From: CAIKLP01 sp039798705
GTDB taxonomy: Bacteria; Bacteroidota; Bacteroidia; Sphingobacteriales; Sphingobacteriaceae
Direction: 5' to 3'
Assembly: GCA_039798705.1 (NCBI GenBank)
Contig: JBDKFN010000017.1
Location: 1 to 27,772, forward strand
Length of the DNA: 27,772 nt
Position numbers and translations under genes: made by a program. The notes beneath the pieces were generated by a model. It did not search any database. It was not told the DNA's origin and saw only the letters and a program-made list of their open reading frames with translations. Shown here piece by piece: positions 1 to 8,435 of this stretch. The stretch's first letter is position 1. The number at the start of each line of letters is the position of its first letter.

Positions 1-8
1 AATTAAAA

Positions 9-533
9 TTATTTAGTTGCTTCGGCTGAAACAGGCACTAATACACCCGTTGCTTCAAATGTAATTTCATTTTTTGGTTCTTTAATTGCATCCATTTCTG
101 CTTTAGTTGCACCACCATCTTCAGCATAGTGTTTTTGATCTTCAACAGAGATCGTTGCAAATTTAGCAGTACCTTGCATGATAACTTCTTTACCAGCCAT
201 CATTGCATTATCAGTTGGAACAAAGAATGCATAATCTTTAAAAGTAACTTTCATTACTTCTCCGTTACCTAATTCTACATTCATCCAACAACCTTTCTTT
301 TGACAAACTTCAACTACTTTTGCTTTTAATTTAGCATCGTAAGTTGGCGCATTCCCAATTTCTGCTAGTAAAGTAGTTGCATCAATCGTGCTGTCAGGCG
401 TAATCATTGCTCCAAAAGAATCAAAGTTTCCCATTGCTGTTTCTACTCGTGTTGCATCATTACTTTTTTTAGTTTCTGAAGAACATGCTGCAAAGAAAAT
501 TGCAATCGCAGCAAATAATATCAATTTTTTCAT
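9..533 (-). CDS. DUF4920 domain-containing lipoprotein
   Basis: A 174-residue predicted lipoprotein. The N terminus (MKKLILFAAIAIFFAAC) is a short signal peptide ending in a lipobox with the acylated Cys at residue 17, so the mature protein should be membrane-anchored, probably in the outer membrane or periplasm. The rest contains a central segment around VCQKKGCWMNVEL, with a Cys pair and Trp, and a following K-V-T-F-K-D-Y-F stretch, which I recognise as the DUF4920 family; its function is unknown to me. The Cys-x3-Cys arrangement could bind metal or form a disulfide (inference). It lies 70 nt downstream of radA on the same strand and has its own candidate -7 element, so it is probably transcribed separately. 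The start ATG and the stop are both clear. Confidence 0.85.
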   Translation of the reverse strand: MKKLILFAAIAIFFAACSSETKKSNDATRVETAMGNFDSFGAMITPDSTIDATTLLAEIGNAPTYDAKLKAKVVEVCQKKGCWMNVELGNGEVMKVTFKDYAFFVPTDNAMMAGKEVIMQGTAKFATISVEDQKHYAEDGGATKAEMDAIKEPKNEITFEATGVLVPVSAEATK

Positions 534-556
534 GTTATATCTTTTTTAATTTGACA

Positions 557-564
557 CAAAGTTA
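557..564 (-). promoter_or_regulatory. Candidate -7 element for the DUF4920 gene
   Basis: Read on the minus strand this is TAACTTTG, a full match to the Bacteroidota -7 consensus TAnnTTTG, ending 23 nt before the ATG of the lipoprotein gene. No TTTG lies at the expected -33 distance, so this is a partial promoter match only. Confidence 0.35.
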
Positions 565-603
565 AGCATAAGTCTATTAAAATAGCTAATAATTTAACAG
601 ATT

Positions 604-1977
604 TTAACCAAAAAGCTCTTTAAATAATTCGTCTAATCTACTTACCGCAACTATTTCTAAATTGAATTTCTTTTGATCAATTCCTTTTAAAGAGAATGCA
701 GAAACAATAATCTTTTCAAAGCCCAAACGCTCTGCTTCAGCTATTCTTTGCTCTACCCTGTTCACATTTCTAATCTCTCCAGACAAACCAACTTCTGCGG
801 CAAAACATATTTTAGAGGAAATAGGAATGTCTTCGTGAGAGGAAATAATTGCAGCAATAATTCCCAAATCAATTGCGGGATCTTCTACTTTAATTCCGCC
901 GGTAATATTTAAGAAAACATCTTTTATTCCCAATCTAAATCCACAACGCTTTTCTAAAACAGCTAGCAACATGTTCATTCTTTTTGCATCAAAACCATTT
1001 GCAGATCTTTGTGGTGTTCCATATGCAGCAGTACTCACCAAAGCCTGTGATTCAATTAACATTGGTCTCATGCCTTCTATCATCACTGAAATTGCAATGC
1101 CACTTAAATCTTCTGCACGCTGTGAAATTAATATTTCAGAAGGATTGTGTACTTCTCTTAATCCTGTACTTTGCATTTCATAAATTCCCAATTCAGAAGT
1201 AGATCCAAATCTATTTTTTACAGAACGTAACATTCTATAAGTATGGTGTTGATCACCTTCAAATTGCAACACGGTATCTACCATGTGTTCTAATATTTTT
1301 GGACCTGCTATTGCTCCATCTTTAGTTATGTGTCCAACTAAAAATACAGGCGTCGATGTTTCTTTTGCGAATCTTAATAATTCTGCGGTACATTCACGAA
1401 TCTGTGAAACACTACCTGGGGTTGATTCTATGTGAGCCGAATGTAAAGTTTGAATGGAGTCAATGATTACAATATCTGGATTCAACTCTTCAATTTGTTT
1501 GAAAATATTTTGTGTGGAAGTTTCTGTTAATACAAAACAATTGCTTGCTTCACGTTCTGTTATTCTAGCTGCACGCATTTTAATTTGATGCTCGCTTTCC
1601 TCACCAGAAACATATAATACTTTTGATTTTTTTAAACTAACAGCGAGTTGTAAAAGTAAAGTAGATTTTCCAATACCGGGTTCACCACCAATTAAAACCA
1701 ATGAACCAGGAACAATTCCTCCACCAAGCACTCTATTCAATTCTAAATCATGCGTAACAATTCTTTGATCGTCGGCATCTTCGATGGTATTAATTAATAT
1801 TGGCTTATTACTTCTCGTATTTGTACTGCTTTGCTTCCATTCTATTTTTGCCGAATTTTTTTCGACTACTTCTTCTACAAAAGTATTCCACTGGTTACAT
1901 GAAGGGCAATTACCAAGCCATTTAGCAGCTTGATAACCACAACTTTGACAGAAATAGGTTGTTTTTGACTTTGCCAT
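604..1977 (-). CDS. radA: DNA repair protein RadA (Sms)
   Basis: A 457-residue RadA, a RecA-like ATPase that promotes branch migration and processing of recombination intermediates in the cytoplasm. Domains in order: a C4 zinc finger (Cys10, Cys13, Cys24, Cys27); a RecA-type ATPase core with Walker A GGEPGIGKS at about residues 97-105; the RadA-specific KNRFG motif near residue 250; and a C-terminal Lon-protease-like domain (LNITGGIKVEDPAIDLG). The length matches the E. coli protein (about 460). I chose the ATG at 1977 because the zinc finger follows it directly at the usual distance; the frame stays open upstream to a TTG at 2040 but that extension looks non-coding. The gene is divergent from the outer-membrane protein gene with only 38 nt between the two ATGs, so the promoters must overlap. 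A TATATTTA box ends 6 nt before the ATG. Confidence 0.96.
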   Translation of the reverse strand: MAKSKTTYFCQSCGYQAAKWLGNCPSCNQWNTFVEEVVEKNSAKIEWKQSSTNTRSNKPILINTIEDADDQRIVTHDLELNRVLGGGIVPGSLVLIGGEPGIGKSTLLLQLAVSLKKSKVLYVSGEESEHQIKMRAARITEREASNCFVLTETSTQNIFKQIEELNPDIVIIDSIQTLHSAHIESTPGSVSQIRECTAELLRFAKETSTPVFLVGHITKDGAIAGPKILEHMVDTVLQFEGDQHHTYRMLRSVKNRFGSTSELGIYEMQSTGLREVHNPSEILISQRAEDLSGIAISVMIEGMRPMLIESQALVSTAAYGTPQRSANGFDAKRMNMLLAVLEKRCGFRLGIKDVFLNITGGIKVEDPAIDLGIIAAIISSHEDIPISSKICFAAEVGLSGEIRNVNRVEQRIAEAERLGFEKIIVSAFSLKGIDQKKFNLEIVAVSRLDELFKELFG

Positions 1978-2015
1978 AATGGATAAATATATTGAAAAAT
2001 AAATTACTTTTAGGA

Positions 2016-2693
2016 ATGAAAAAAATACTGCTATTGACATTGCTCTTCTCCATTAGCTTAGCAGGCCAATCTCAATCTTATCGAAAATCAAAATTTTTAT
2101 ACGCTGCTGCTGCAGAAACGACACCTTATAGCTTAGGCTTTTTTATCGGTCAAATTACCAAAAGTCAATTGACTAAATCTGACTATACAAATGAAAGTAA
2201 CGATTTAGCATTAGACCTCTATTTTGAAAAACCAATTAATTATCGTTTTTCACTTTTATTAGATGCAAGATTAATAGGTGACTTTTATGGAGAAAATTTA
2301 GGAAATAAATATAATTTACAAAACTCCTATGATCTAAATGCTTCCATTAAATATTTATTGATTGACCAGCCATTTGCTAAACTTTATGTTGCTAGTGGTA
2401 TGGGTATTTTAAACAGATCAACACATATCCAAAATTCAATAATAGATACCAATTCAACAAATCAAGCAAATGTGGTAATTCCGGTTGGTATATATCTTAC
2501 AAAGCCATTAAACAAAAGAATAGATTTGTCTTTAGTCTATCGGAATTATTGGACGTTTAAAGATGACATCGATGGACTAGTAATGAATGGTAATATGGAT
2601 CAATACCAATTTATTGGCTTAGGTTTAAGTTATAATTTTGGCACAAAAGATTACCGATTTAAAAAGCAGAATAAATGCCCAGGACAAAATTAA
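2016..2693 (+). CDS. Putative outer-membrane beta-barrel protein
   Basis: A 225-residue exported protein. The first 20 or so residues (MKKILLLTLLFSISLAGQSQ) are a signal peptide. The remainder alternates polar and hydrophobic residues in short strands rich in Tyr, Phe and Leu, with strand-like pairs such as FSLLLDARLIGDFY and IDLSLVYRNYWTF, consistent with a small eight- or ten-stranded beta barrel. The last strand would end at GLSYNF, but about 17 hydrophilic residues follow (GTKDYRFKKQNKCPGQN), which is unusual for a barrel that normally ends on an aromatic residue. I cannot assign a family or substrate. The ATG at 2016 is preferred over a TTG at 1992 because it directly precedes the signal peptide. 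It is divergent from radA and converges on the phosphate operon across a shared terminator. Confidence 0.75.
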   Translation: MKKILLLTLLFSISLAGQSQSYRKSKFLYAAAAETTPYSLGFFIGQITKSQLTKSDYTNESNDLALDLYFEKPINYRFSLLLDARLIGDFYGENLGNKYNLQNSYDLNASIKYLLIDQPFAKLYVASGMGILNRSTHIQNSIIDTNSTNQANVVIPVGIYLTKPLNKRIDLSLVYRNYWTFKDDIDGLVMNGNMDQYQFIGLGLSYNFGTKDYRFKKQNKCPGQN

Positions 2694-2726
2694 AAAAAGC
2701 CCAATTTTTTGAATTGAGCTTTTTTT
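2692..2726. terminator. Bidirectional terminator between the OMP gene and pit
   Basis: AAAAAAAGC at 2692-2700 pairs with GCTTTTTTT at 2718-2726, and CAATT pairs with AATTG inside it, separated by one C/A mismatch and closed by a TTTTG loop. The A-run and T-run flanks give a U-tract in either direction. It sits directly after the OMP stop codon and 17 nt after the pit stop codon, so it probably serves both converging genes. Confidence 0.85.
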
Positions 2727-2743
2727 AATGATTATTTGGATTG

Positions 2744-3802
2744 CTATTTTATAAATATGGAAATGATAAAATAAGTTAATGCGGCTAGAGCAGCAGAAAC
2801 TGGGATGGTTAATATCCAAGCCCAAAGTAAATTAACTGTTACTCCCCATCTCACAGCAGAAACTCTTTTTGATAAACCAACGCCTATAATTGAGCCAGTA
2901 ATTGTATGAGTAGTAGATACTGGTATTTTAAAATGCTCAGTCATAAATAAAGTAATTGCTCCGGCTGTTTCCGCAGCTACACCTTCTAATGGAGTTACCT
3001 TTGTAATTTTCGAACCCATCGTTTTTACAATTTTCCATCCACCTGACATCGTACCTAAAGCAATTGCAGAGTAGCATGCCAATGGAATCCAATTGGGTAA
3101 TTCAAAAACTTTTTTTCCGTTAACTTCATGAAAATTTATATGTAACCAAGCAGGAACTTGAGACATGTCTGCGCCTGCACTGCCTGTATATACCACAATT
3201 GCTGCAGCAATAATTCCCATTACTTTTTGTGCATCATTTCCACCATGTCCAATACTAAATGCAGCCGACGAAACTAATTGTAATTTCCTAAACCACCATT
3301 CTGCTTTACTAGGCAAAACATATTTACATATATGTATAATAATAATTGTGATAATGTATGCTAACACCATTCCGATAATAGGAGCAAGAAAAATGAAGGC
3401 AGCAACTTTACCAATTACTTGCAAATTTACAATTGTTAAACCTCCATGAGCAATAGCTGCACCAGCAAATCCACCTATTAATGTGTGAGAAGAACTTGAT
3501 GGTATTCCTAACCACCATGTTAATAAATTCCAAAATATGGCAGCAATAATACCTGCTAAAATAACAACTAAATTAATTTGAGAAGTATCTACAGCTTTAG
3601 CAACTGTATTAGCAACATTGTGATCTTTAAAAATTAAGAACGCTACAAAGTTGAAAAATGCAGCCCAAATTACTGCTTGCGTTGGTGTCAACACCTTAGT
3701 GGAAACTACCGTAGCTATTGAATTTGCTGCATCATGAAAACCATTAATATAATCAAATACTAACGCAAGTGCAATTACGGTAAATAGAAGAGTTAAACTC
3801 AT
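2744..3802 (-). CDS. pit: Inorganic phosphate transporter, PiT family
   Basis: A 352-residue integral inner-membrane protein of the PiT family (low-affinity phosphate or metal-phosphate symporters). Both duplicated PiT signatures are visible: near the N terminus DYINGFHDAANSIAT, and mid-protein GHGGNDAQKVMGI. About ten hydrophobic segments are evident. A SSSSHTLIGG motif and its C-terminal counterpart STTHTITGSIIG mark the repeated halves. The start is 10 nt downstream of the stop of the DUF47 gene, so the two form one operon, an arrangement well known for Pit and its DUF47 (PhoU-like) partner. Transport is expected to be constitutive or phosphate-controlled; the putative Pho box ahead of the operon favours control. 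It ends at a bidirectional terminator. Confidence 0.95.
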   Translation of the reverse strand: MSLTLLFTVIALALVFDYINGFHDAANSIATVVSTKVLTPTQAVIWAAFFNFVAFLIFKDHNVANTVAKAVDTSQINLVVILAGIIAAIFWNLLTWWLGIPSSSSHTLIGGFAGAAIAHGGLTIVNLQVIGKVAAFIFLAPIIGMVLAYIITIIIIHICKYVLPSKAEWWFRKLQLVSSAAFSIGHGGNDAQKVMGIIAAAIVVYTGSAGADMSQVPAWLHINFHEVNGKKVFELPNWIPLACYSAIALGTMSGGWKIVKTMGSKITKVTPLEGVAAETAGAITLFMTEHFKIPVSTTHTITGSIIGVGLSKRVSAVRWGVTVNLLWAWILTIPVSAALAALTYFIISIFIK

Positions 3803-3812
3803 TTTTTTATTA

Positions 3813-4460
3813 TTAAGCGTGTTTAACGATAATTGTCTCCATCACATTCGCAACATCTTCACATTTATCTGTAGCTGTTTCTAATGCATTTAATACTTCT
3901 TTATTTTTGAACAACTCTATAGCATTCGTTTCGTTCTTGAATAAATCAGCAACTGCCATGTCAAAAATATAATCCGCTTGATTCTCCATGCTATTGATAC
4001 GCACACATGAATCAGTTACATTGCGAATGTTTTTTAAATCTTTCAATTCAGCAACACCCTTATGAATATCCTTGCAACCTTGATGAATTAGTTCAGCTAA
4101 TTTTTTAATTGGCTCTGTAATGTTTGTAAGGTTGTATAAATACATTCTATTTGCAGATCCATGAATATAATCTGCAATATCATCAATTGCTGAAGCTAAA
4201 GCATGGATATCTTCTCTATCAAATGGAGTGATAAAGTTTTTACTTAATTCAAGAAAAATCTCATGTGTAATTTTATCTCCTTGATGTTCAAAATCTTCAA
4301 TTTCTTTGATGATCTCTTGTCTTTTAGTTAAATCAGTAGTGTTAACCGCTTCAATTAACTTAGCAGATATTAAAATTAAGTTATTACTTGCTTCTTCGAA
4401 TAAAGGGAAAAACTTTTTATCCTTTGGTACGAAATACTGGAAAATAGAGTTTAATGACAT
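3813..4460 (-). CDS. DUF47 / PhoU-like Pit accessory protein
   Basis: A 215-residue cytoplasmic, mostly helical protein of the DUF47 family (PhoU-related, also called Pit accessory protein). Family hallmarks: the opening FVPKDKKFFPLFEEASNN, the metal-binding-type E-x-x-x-D segments (EIEDFEHQGDKITHEI) and the second repeat carrying ADYIFDMAVADLF. It is expected to act with the Pit transporter encoded 10 nt downstream, modulating phosphate flux; the mechanism is not established. The start ATG follows an AT-rich leader of about 200 nt that holds paired direct repeats. This is the first gene of the operon, so regulation of both genes probably runs through that leader. Confidence 0.93.
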   Translation of the reverse strand: MSLNSIFQYFVPKDKKFFPLFEEASNNLILISAKLIEAVNTTDLTKRQEIIKEIEDFEHQGDKITHEIFLELSKNFITPFDREDIHALASAIDDIADYIHGSANRMYLYNLTNITEPIKKLAELIHQGCKDIHKGVAELKDLKNIRNVTDSCVRINSMENQADYIFDMAVADLFKNETNAIELFKNKEVLNALETATDKCEDVANVMETIIVKHA

Positions 4461-4480
4461 TGTTTCTTTATTTGTTTGTG

Positions 4481-4566
4481 CTAAAATAGATTGCCAATGT
4501 TAAGGAATTGTTAAGAAATGAAGAAATAAGAAACAAATATGTCTTTAATATTAAGCTAATGTTAAG
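4481..4566 (-). promoter_or_regulatory. Putative Pho box and promoter for the DUF47-pit operon
   Basis: On the minus strand the heptamer CTTAACA occurs at 4498-4504 and 4509-4515, exactly 11 bp apart (TTAACA-N5-TTAACA). A second pair lies further upstream: CTTAACA at 4560-4566 and CTTAATA at 4549-4555, again 11 bp apart. Eleven-bp-phased direct repeats are the hallmark of PhoB/PhoP-type regulator sites, and TTAACA resembles the Gram-positive PhoP half-site. A -7-like TATTTTAG (4481-4488) lies about 10 bp downstream of the proximal pair, the geometry expected for activation without a -33 element; no TTTG is present at -33. Function is inferred from pattern and the phosphate genes downstream. 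Confidence 0.55.
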
Positions 4567-4669
4567 TCTTTGGATTAAAAAAATTACAACTAACTGATTG
4601 TCAATATATTTTAAAATAAATGGTTTTATAACATATCGCTTCAAATAGTTAGAAAAGTCAAAAAAATAA

Positions 4670-4677
4670 TACCTTTA
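4670..4677 (+). promoter_or_regulatory. Candidate -7 element for mfd
   Basis: TACCTTTA, one base off the Bacteroidota -7 consensus TAnnTTTG, ends 7 nt before the first possible mfd start codon at 4685. No -33 TTTG is seen. The identical octamer precedes the TPP riboswitch on the minus strand. The rest of 4567-4669 is AT-rich with no feature I can support. Confidence 0.35.
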
Positions 4678-4684
4678 CGCAAAT

Positions 4685-7600
4685 TTGGTGGGTTTGGAAA
4701 GTAAGGATTTACTTCAATATTATAGAACCGACGACCGTATCTTAAAGCTTTCTGGTATACTTTCTAATTTTAAAAGTGCCAGAATACATTTAAAAGGCTT
4801 AATAGGTTCGTCGGATGCAATGATCGCATTGGCTTTGTATGAGATACAAAAGCAAGGGAATCTATTTGTCCTTCCGGATCGAGAAGAAGCCATGTATTTT
4901 CAAAATGATTTAGAAAATATAATAGGCAAACGTGTTTTGCTATTTCCTTCTTCCTATAAAAAACCATTCGATATCACACTACTCGATACAGGTGCCGTTC
5001 TTCAAAGAGCAGAAGTTTTAAATGAATTAAAATATAGCACTACTAATGGAAAATTAATAGTAAGCTATCCTGAAGCCATTGCAGAGAAAGTTGTGGATCA
5101 AGCCGTGCTTGAGAAAAACACTTTAGAAATTAAAATAGCAGATAAAATTTCGATTGAAAGCATCAATGAATTTTTATATGACTTTGAATTTGAAAGAGTG
5201 GATTTTGTTTATGAAGCAGGCCAATTCGCAATCAGAGGGGGCATTGTAGACATTTTCTCTTATTCAAATGAATTACCCTACAGGATTGAATTCTTTGGTG
5301 ATCACATAGAAAGTATTCGAACATTTGAAACAGAGAATCAATTATCAATTGCTAATGTTAAATCATTAACGATTGTTCCAAATATTCAATCTAAATTAAT
5401 TAATAAACACACCGTATCATTTTTAAATTACATAGATAATCATTCCAATATTTGGTTTAAAGATTTACAATTTACATCAGATATTATTAAAGCAGGTTTT
5501 GAAAAGTCAATTGTAATTTATGACCAGCTCAGTGCAGAAGATAAAATATTACACCCTGAATATTTAGACCCTATTGACGTTTACCAACAAGTAGAACCAT
5601 TCATGAATGACATTGAAAGGTTTAATGTTGTTGAATTTGGAAAGCAATTCTTCTACAAAGCAACAGATACAATAAATTTTAACATAAAACCGCAAACATC
5701 TTTTAATAAAGATTTTAACCTATTAATACACCATCTTAGAAAAAACGAAGCAGATGGATTGGCTAATTTTATTTTTGCGGAACAAAAAAAACAGATAGAA
5801 AGGCTTTATAGTATTTTCGAAGATATTGCAAGTAATGTAAACGGTGCCAATAAAAAAATAAACTTTGAAGCAATTAATATTGGTATTAGAGAAGGATTCA
5901 TAGATGCCGATATTAATGTTGCATGTTATACCGATCACCAGATATTTGATCGTTTTTATAAATATAAATTACACAAAAACTACAGCAAATCTCAAGCATT
6001 AACTTTAAAAGAACTTAGGGAACTTAAGGCTGGAGACTTTGTAGTACATATAGATCATGGTATTGGGAAGTACGCAGGATTAGAGAAAATTGACGTCAAT
6101 GGCAAAACGCAAGAAGCCATCCGATTAATTTATGCTGATGGTGATCTTTTATATGTCAACATTAATTCTTTAAATAGAATTTCTAAATACAGTGGTAAAG
6201 ATGGGACCGTTCCAAAAACACATAAACTTGGAACTGAAGCTTGGGAAAAACTAAAGAAAAGTACCAAGAAAAAAGTAAAAGATATTGCACGCGATTTAAT
6301 TAAATTATATGCAATACGTAAAGCACAAAAAGGCAATGCGTTTTCACCTGACACTTACTTACAAAACGAATTAGAAGCTTCATTCATGTATGAAGATACG
6401 CCGGATCAAATTAAGGCGACCATAGACTTTAAAAAAGACATGGAATCTCCTCATCCTATGGACAGATTAATATGTGGAGACGTGGGTTTTGGAAAGACTG
6501 AAATAGCTGTTCGTGCTGCATTTAAAGCTGTTTCTGACAGTAAGCAAGTTGCCATATTAGTTCCCACAACCATCTTGGCAATGCAACACCACAAAACATT
6601 TAAAGATAGGTTACGAGATTTTCCTTGCAACATTGAATATGTTTCGAGGTTTAGAACTGCTAAAGAAATTAAAGAAACCTTAGCAAGAACTGCAGAAGGA
6701 AAAGTTGATATTTTAATTGGAACACATAGAATTGTAAGTAAAGATATTAAATTCAAAGACCTTGGATTATTAATTATTGATGAGGAACAAAAATTTGGTG
6801 TGAGCACTAAAGAAAAATTAAAACAATTTAGAGCAAATGTAGATACCCTCACATTAACAGCAACACCTATTCCAAGAACGCTGCATTTCTCTTTGATGGG
6901 TGCAAGAGATTTATCTATTATCAATACGCCTCCACCTAACAGACAGCCCGTAACAACTGAGCTTCATGTATTTAATGAAAAACTAATTCAAGAAGCAATT
7001 GAATATGAAATAGATCGTGGCGGTCAAGTATTTTTCATTCATAATAGAGTACAAGACATCATGCATGTTGCAGGAATGATTCAAAAGCTATGTCCTTCTG
7101 CAAGAATAGGTGTTGGACATGGTCAATTAGAAGGTGATCAACTCGAAGATGTGATGCTCAAATTCATGACAAATGAATACGATGTTTTGATTGCTACTAC
7201 AATTATTGAATCTGGTTTAGATATTTCGAATGCCAATACCATGATTATAAATAATGCTCACTACTTTGGATTAAGTGATTTACATCAAATGCGTGGTCGT
7301 GTTGGTAGATCAAATAAGAAAGCGTTTTGTTATTTATTGAGCCCGCCTTTGTCTGTTTTAACACCAGAGGCTAGAAAAAGATTAAGTGCAATTGAAGAGT
7401 TTTCAGATTTAGGTAGCGGATTTAATGTTGCTATGCGTGATTTAGATATTCGTGGAGCTGGAAATCTATTAGGTTCTGAACAAAGCGGATTTATTGCTGA
7501 AATTGGCTTTGAACTTTATCATAAAATTTTAGATGAAGCCATTCAAGAATTAAAAGATGCAGAGTTTAAAGAATTATTTACAGATGAAGCACCGCGTCCT

Positions 7601-8062
7601 CATGTAACATTCTGTCAATTAGATACCGATTTGTCTTTATTAATTCCAGATGAATACGTTAATGCGATTTCAGAAAGATTAAATTTATATACTGAATTAA
7701 ATAAAATTACCAACGAAACCGAATTAAAATTATTTGAAAATAATTTGATAGACCGATTTGGGCCAATACCAGCTCCAGTAGCTGAACTACTCAACGCCAT
7801 TAGGCTTCAATGGATTGCAATCGATTTATGCTTTGAAAAAATCACTTTAAAAAACAATGTACTTAGGGGCTATTTCCCAGCTAATCCAAGTTCAGGGTTT
7901 TATGAATCAGAAAAGTTTCAATCAATTATCAATTATGTGCAGACACATCCATTTGGAATTAAATTAAAAGAAAATAAATCAGTGCTAATCTTACAATTAG
8001 ATCAAATACATTCTTTAAGTAAAGCAATTCAAACATTAGAAAGAATTAATCAAAAATATTAA
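4685..8062 (+). CDS. mfd: Transcription-repair coupling factor Mfd
   Basis: An approximately 1125-residue Mfd, the DNA translocase that removes stalled RNA polymerase at lesions and recruits nucleotide excision repair. Domains in order: UvrB-homology region (residues about 1-350, including YEAGQFAIRGGIVDIFSY); RNA-polymerase-interacting domain (about 470-530, around GDFVVHIDHGIGKYAG); helicase domain 1 with Walker A GDVGFGKTE near residue 598 and DEEQKFG near 699; helicase domain 2 with TATPIPRTL, TTIIESGLDI and QMRGRVGRS; and a C-terminal TRCF domain. Length is normal. There is no in-frame ATG before residue 46, and an in-frame TAA lies at 4667, so translation must begin at TTG 4685, GTG 4688 or TTG 4694. 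This heads a plus-strand run to hutG; the next gene starts 1 nt after its stop. Confidence 0.96.
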   Translation: MVGLESKDLLQYYRTDDRILKLSGILSNFKSARIHLKGLIGSSDAMIALALYEIQKQGNLFVLPDREEAMYFQNDLENIIGKRVLLFPSSYKKPFDITLLDTGAVLQRAEVLNELKYSTTNGKLIVSYPEAIAEKVVDQAVLEKNTLEIKIADKISIESINEFLYDFEFERVDFVYEAGQFAIRGGIVDIFSYSNELPYRIEFFGDHIESIRTFETENQLSIANVKSLTIVPNIQSKLINKHTVSFLNYIDNHSNIWFKDLQFTSDIIKAGFEKSIVIYDQLSAEDKILHPEYLDPIDVYQQVEPFMNDIERFNVVEFGKQFFYKATDTINFNIKPQTSFNKDFNLLIHHLRKNEADGLANFIFAEQKKQIERLYSIFEDIASNVNGANKKINFEAINIGIREGFIDADINVACYTDHQIFDRFYKYKLHKNYSKSQALTLKELRELKAGDFVVHIDHGIGKYAGLEKIDVNGKTQEAIRLIYADGDLLYVNINSLNRISKYSGKDGTVPKTHKLGTEAWEKLKKSTKKKVKDIARDLIKLYAIRKAQKGNAFSPDTYLQNELEASFMYEDTPDQIKATIDFKKDMESPHPMDRLICGDVGFGKTEIAVRAAFKAVSDSKQVAILVPTTILAMQHHKTFKDRLRDFPCNIEYVSRFRTAKEIKETLARTAEGKVDILIGTHRIVSKDIKFKDLGLLIIDEEQKFGVSTKEKLKQFRANVDTLTLTATPIPRTLHFSLMGARDLSIINTPPPNRQPVTTELHVFNEKLIQEAIEYEIDRGGQVFFIHNRVQDIMHVAGMIQKLCPSARIGVGHGQLEGDQLEDVMLKFMTNEYDVLIATTIIESGLDISNANTMIINNAHYFGLSDLHQMRGRVGRSNKKAFCYLLSPPLSVLTPEARKRLSAIEEFSDLGSGFNVAMRDLDIRGAGNLLGSEQSGFIAEIGFELYHKILDEAIQELKDAEFKELFTDEAPRPHVTFCQLDTDLSLLIPDEYVNAISERLNLYTELNKITNETELKLFENNLIDRFGPIPAPVAELLNAIRLQWIAIDLCFEKITLKNNVLRGYFPANPSSGFYESEKFQSIINYVQTHPFGIKLKENKSVLILQLDQIHSLSKAIQTLERINQKY

Positions 8063-8063
8063 A

Positions 8064-8408
8064 ATGGATGTAAAAATAATCAATCAAAAATGGGCAGTAC
8101 TTACTGAAAAAATTGCCCGCGATTTTGATACAGATACACCCGATATCAAAACTATATTGTTTTTAATCGGGGTACAAGAATTAGGTCAGGGTCCTAAAAA
8201 ATTCAGTAAAAGACAAAAAGAAGAATTGATGCACATAGCCAATTGCAGGTTATTGAGCGAAATGGGCTTTTATGAATTAGAAGGATTAGACCAAGATGGA
8301 TGGCCGCATTGGAAAGCAACGAAGGCAATTCCTGCATATACGCTTTTAGAGCAAGAATTTTTATTAAAACAACTCATCATTCACTATTTCGAAGAAGTAT
8401 CAGAATAG
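8064..8408 (+). CDS. Conserved hypothetical protein, 114 residues
   Basis: A soluble 114-residue protein with no signal peptide or membrane segment. It looks mostly helical; notable stretches are TPDIKTILFLIGVQELGQGPKKFSK and a Trp-rich centre (DGWPHWKATKAIP). I recognise no domain and assign no function. Its reality is supported by the ATG lying 1 nt after the mfd stop codon (translational coupling), by codon use like its neighbours, and by conserved-looking aromatic and charged residues. Proteins of this kind occur next to repair or housekeeping genes in Bacteroidota, to my recollection, but I cannot name the family. Coupling to mfd suggests matched expression, not necessarily a shared role. 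It is followed after 27 nt by the cyclophilin gene. Confidence 0.8.
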   Translation: MDVKIINQKWAVLTEKIARDFDTDTPDIKTILFLIGVQELGQGPKKFSKRQKEELMHIANCRLLSEMGFYELEGLDQDGWPHWKATKAIPAYTLLEQEFLLKQLIIHYFEEVSE

Positions 8409-8435
8409 TTAAATTAGCAGATAAATTTAAGCCCT

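Noticed and set aside
1978..2040. N-terminal extension of radA to a TTG at 2040
   Set aside because: The 21 extra residues precede the zinc finger, overlap the OMP gene and look unlike any RadA N terminus; ATG 1977 fits the family.
3165..3449. 94-codon open frame on the plus strand
   Set aside because: It is antisense to the pit gene; its Ile/Pro-rich translation reflects the membrane-segment codons opposite.
4567..4669. Extra promoter or regulatory sites in the AT-rich stretch between the Pho-box-like repeats and mfd
   Set aside because: Only scattered AT-rich matches; nothing with proper -33/-7 spacing.
6451..6924. 157-codon open frame on the minus strand
   Set aside because: It is antisense to the helicase motifs of mfd and shows no recognisable domain.
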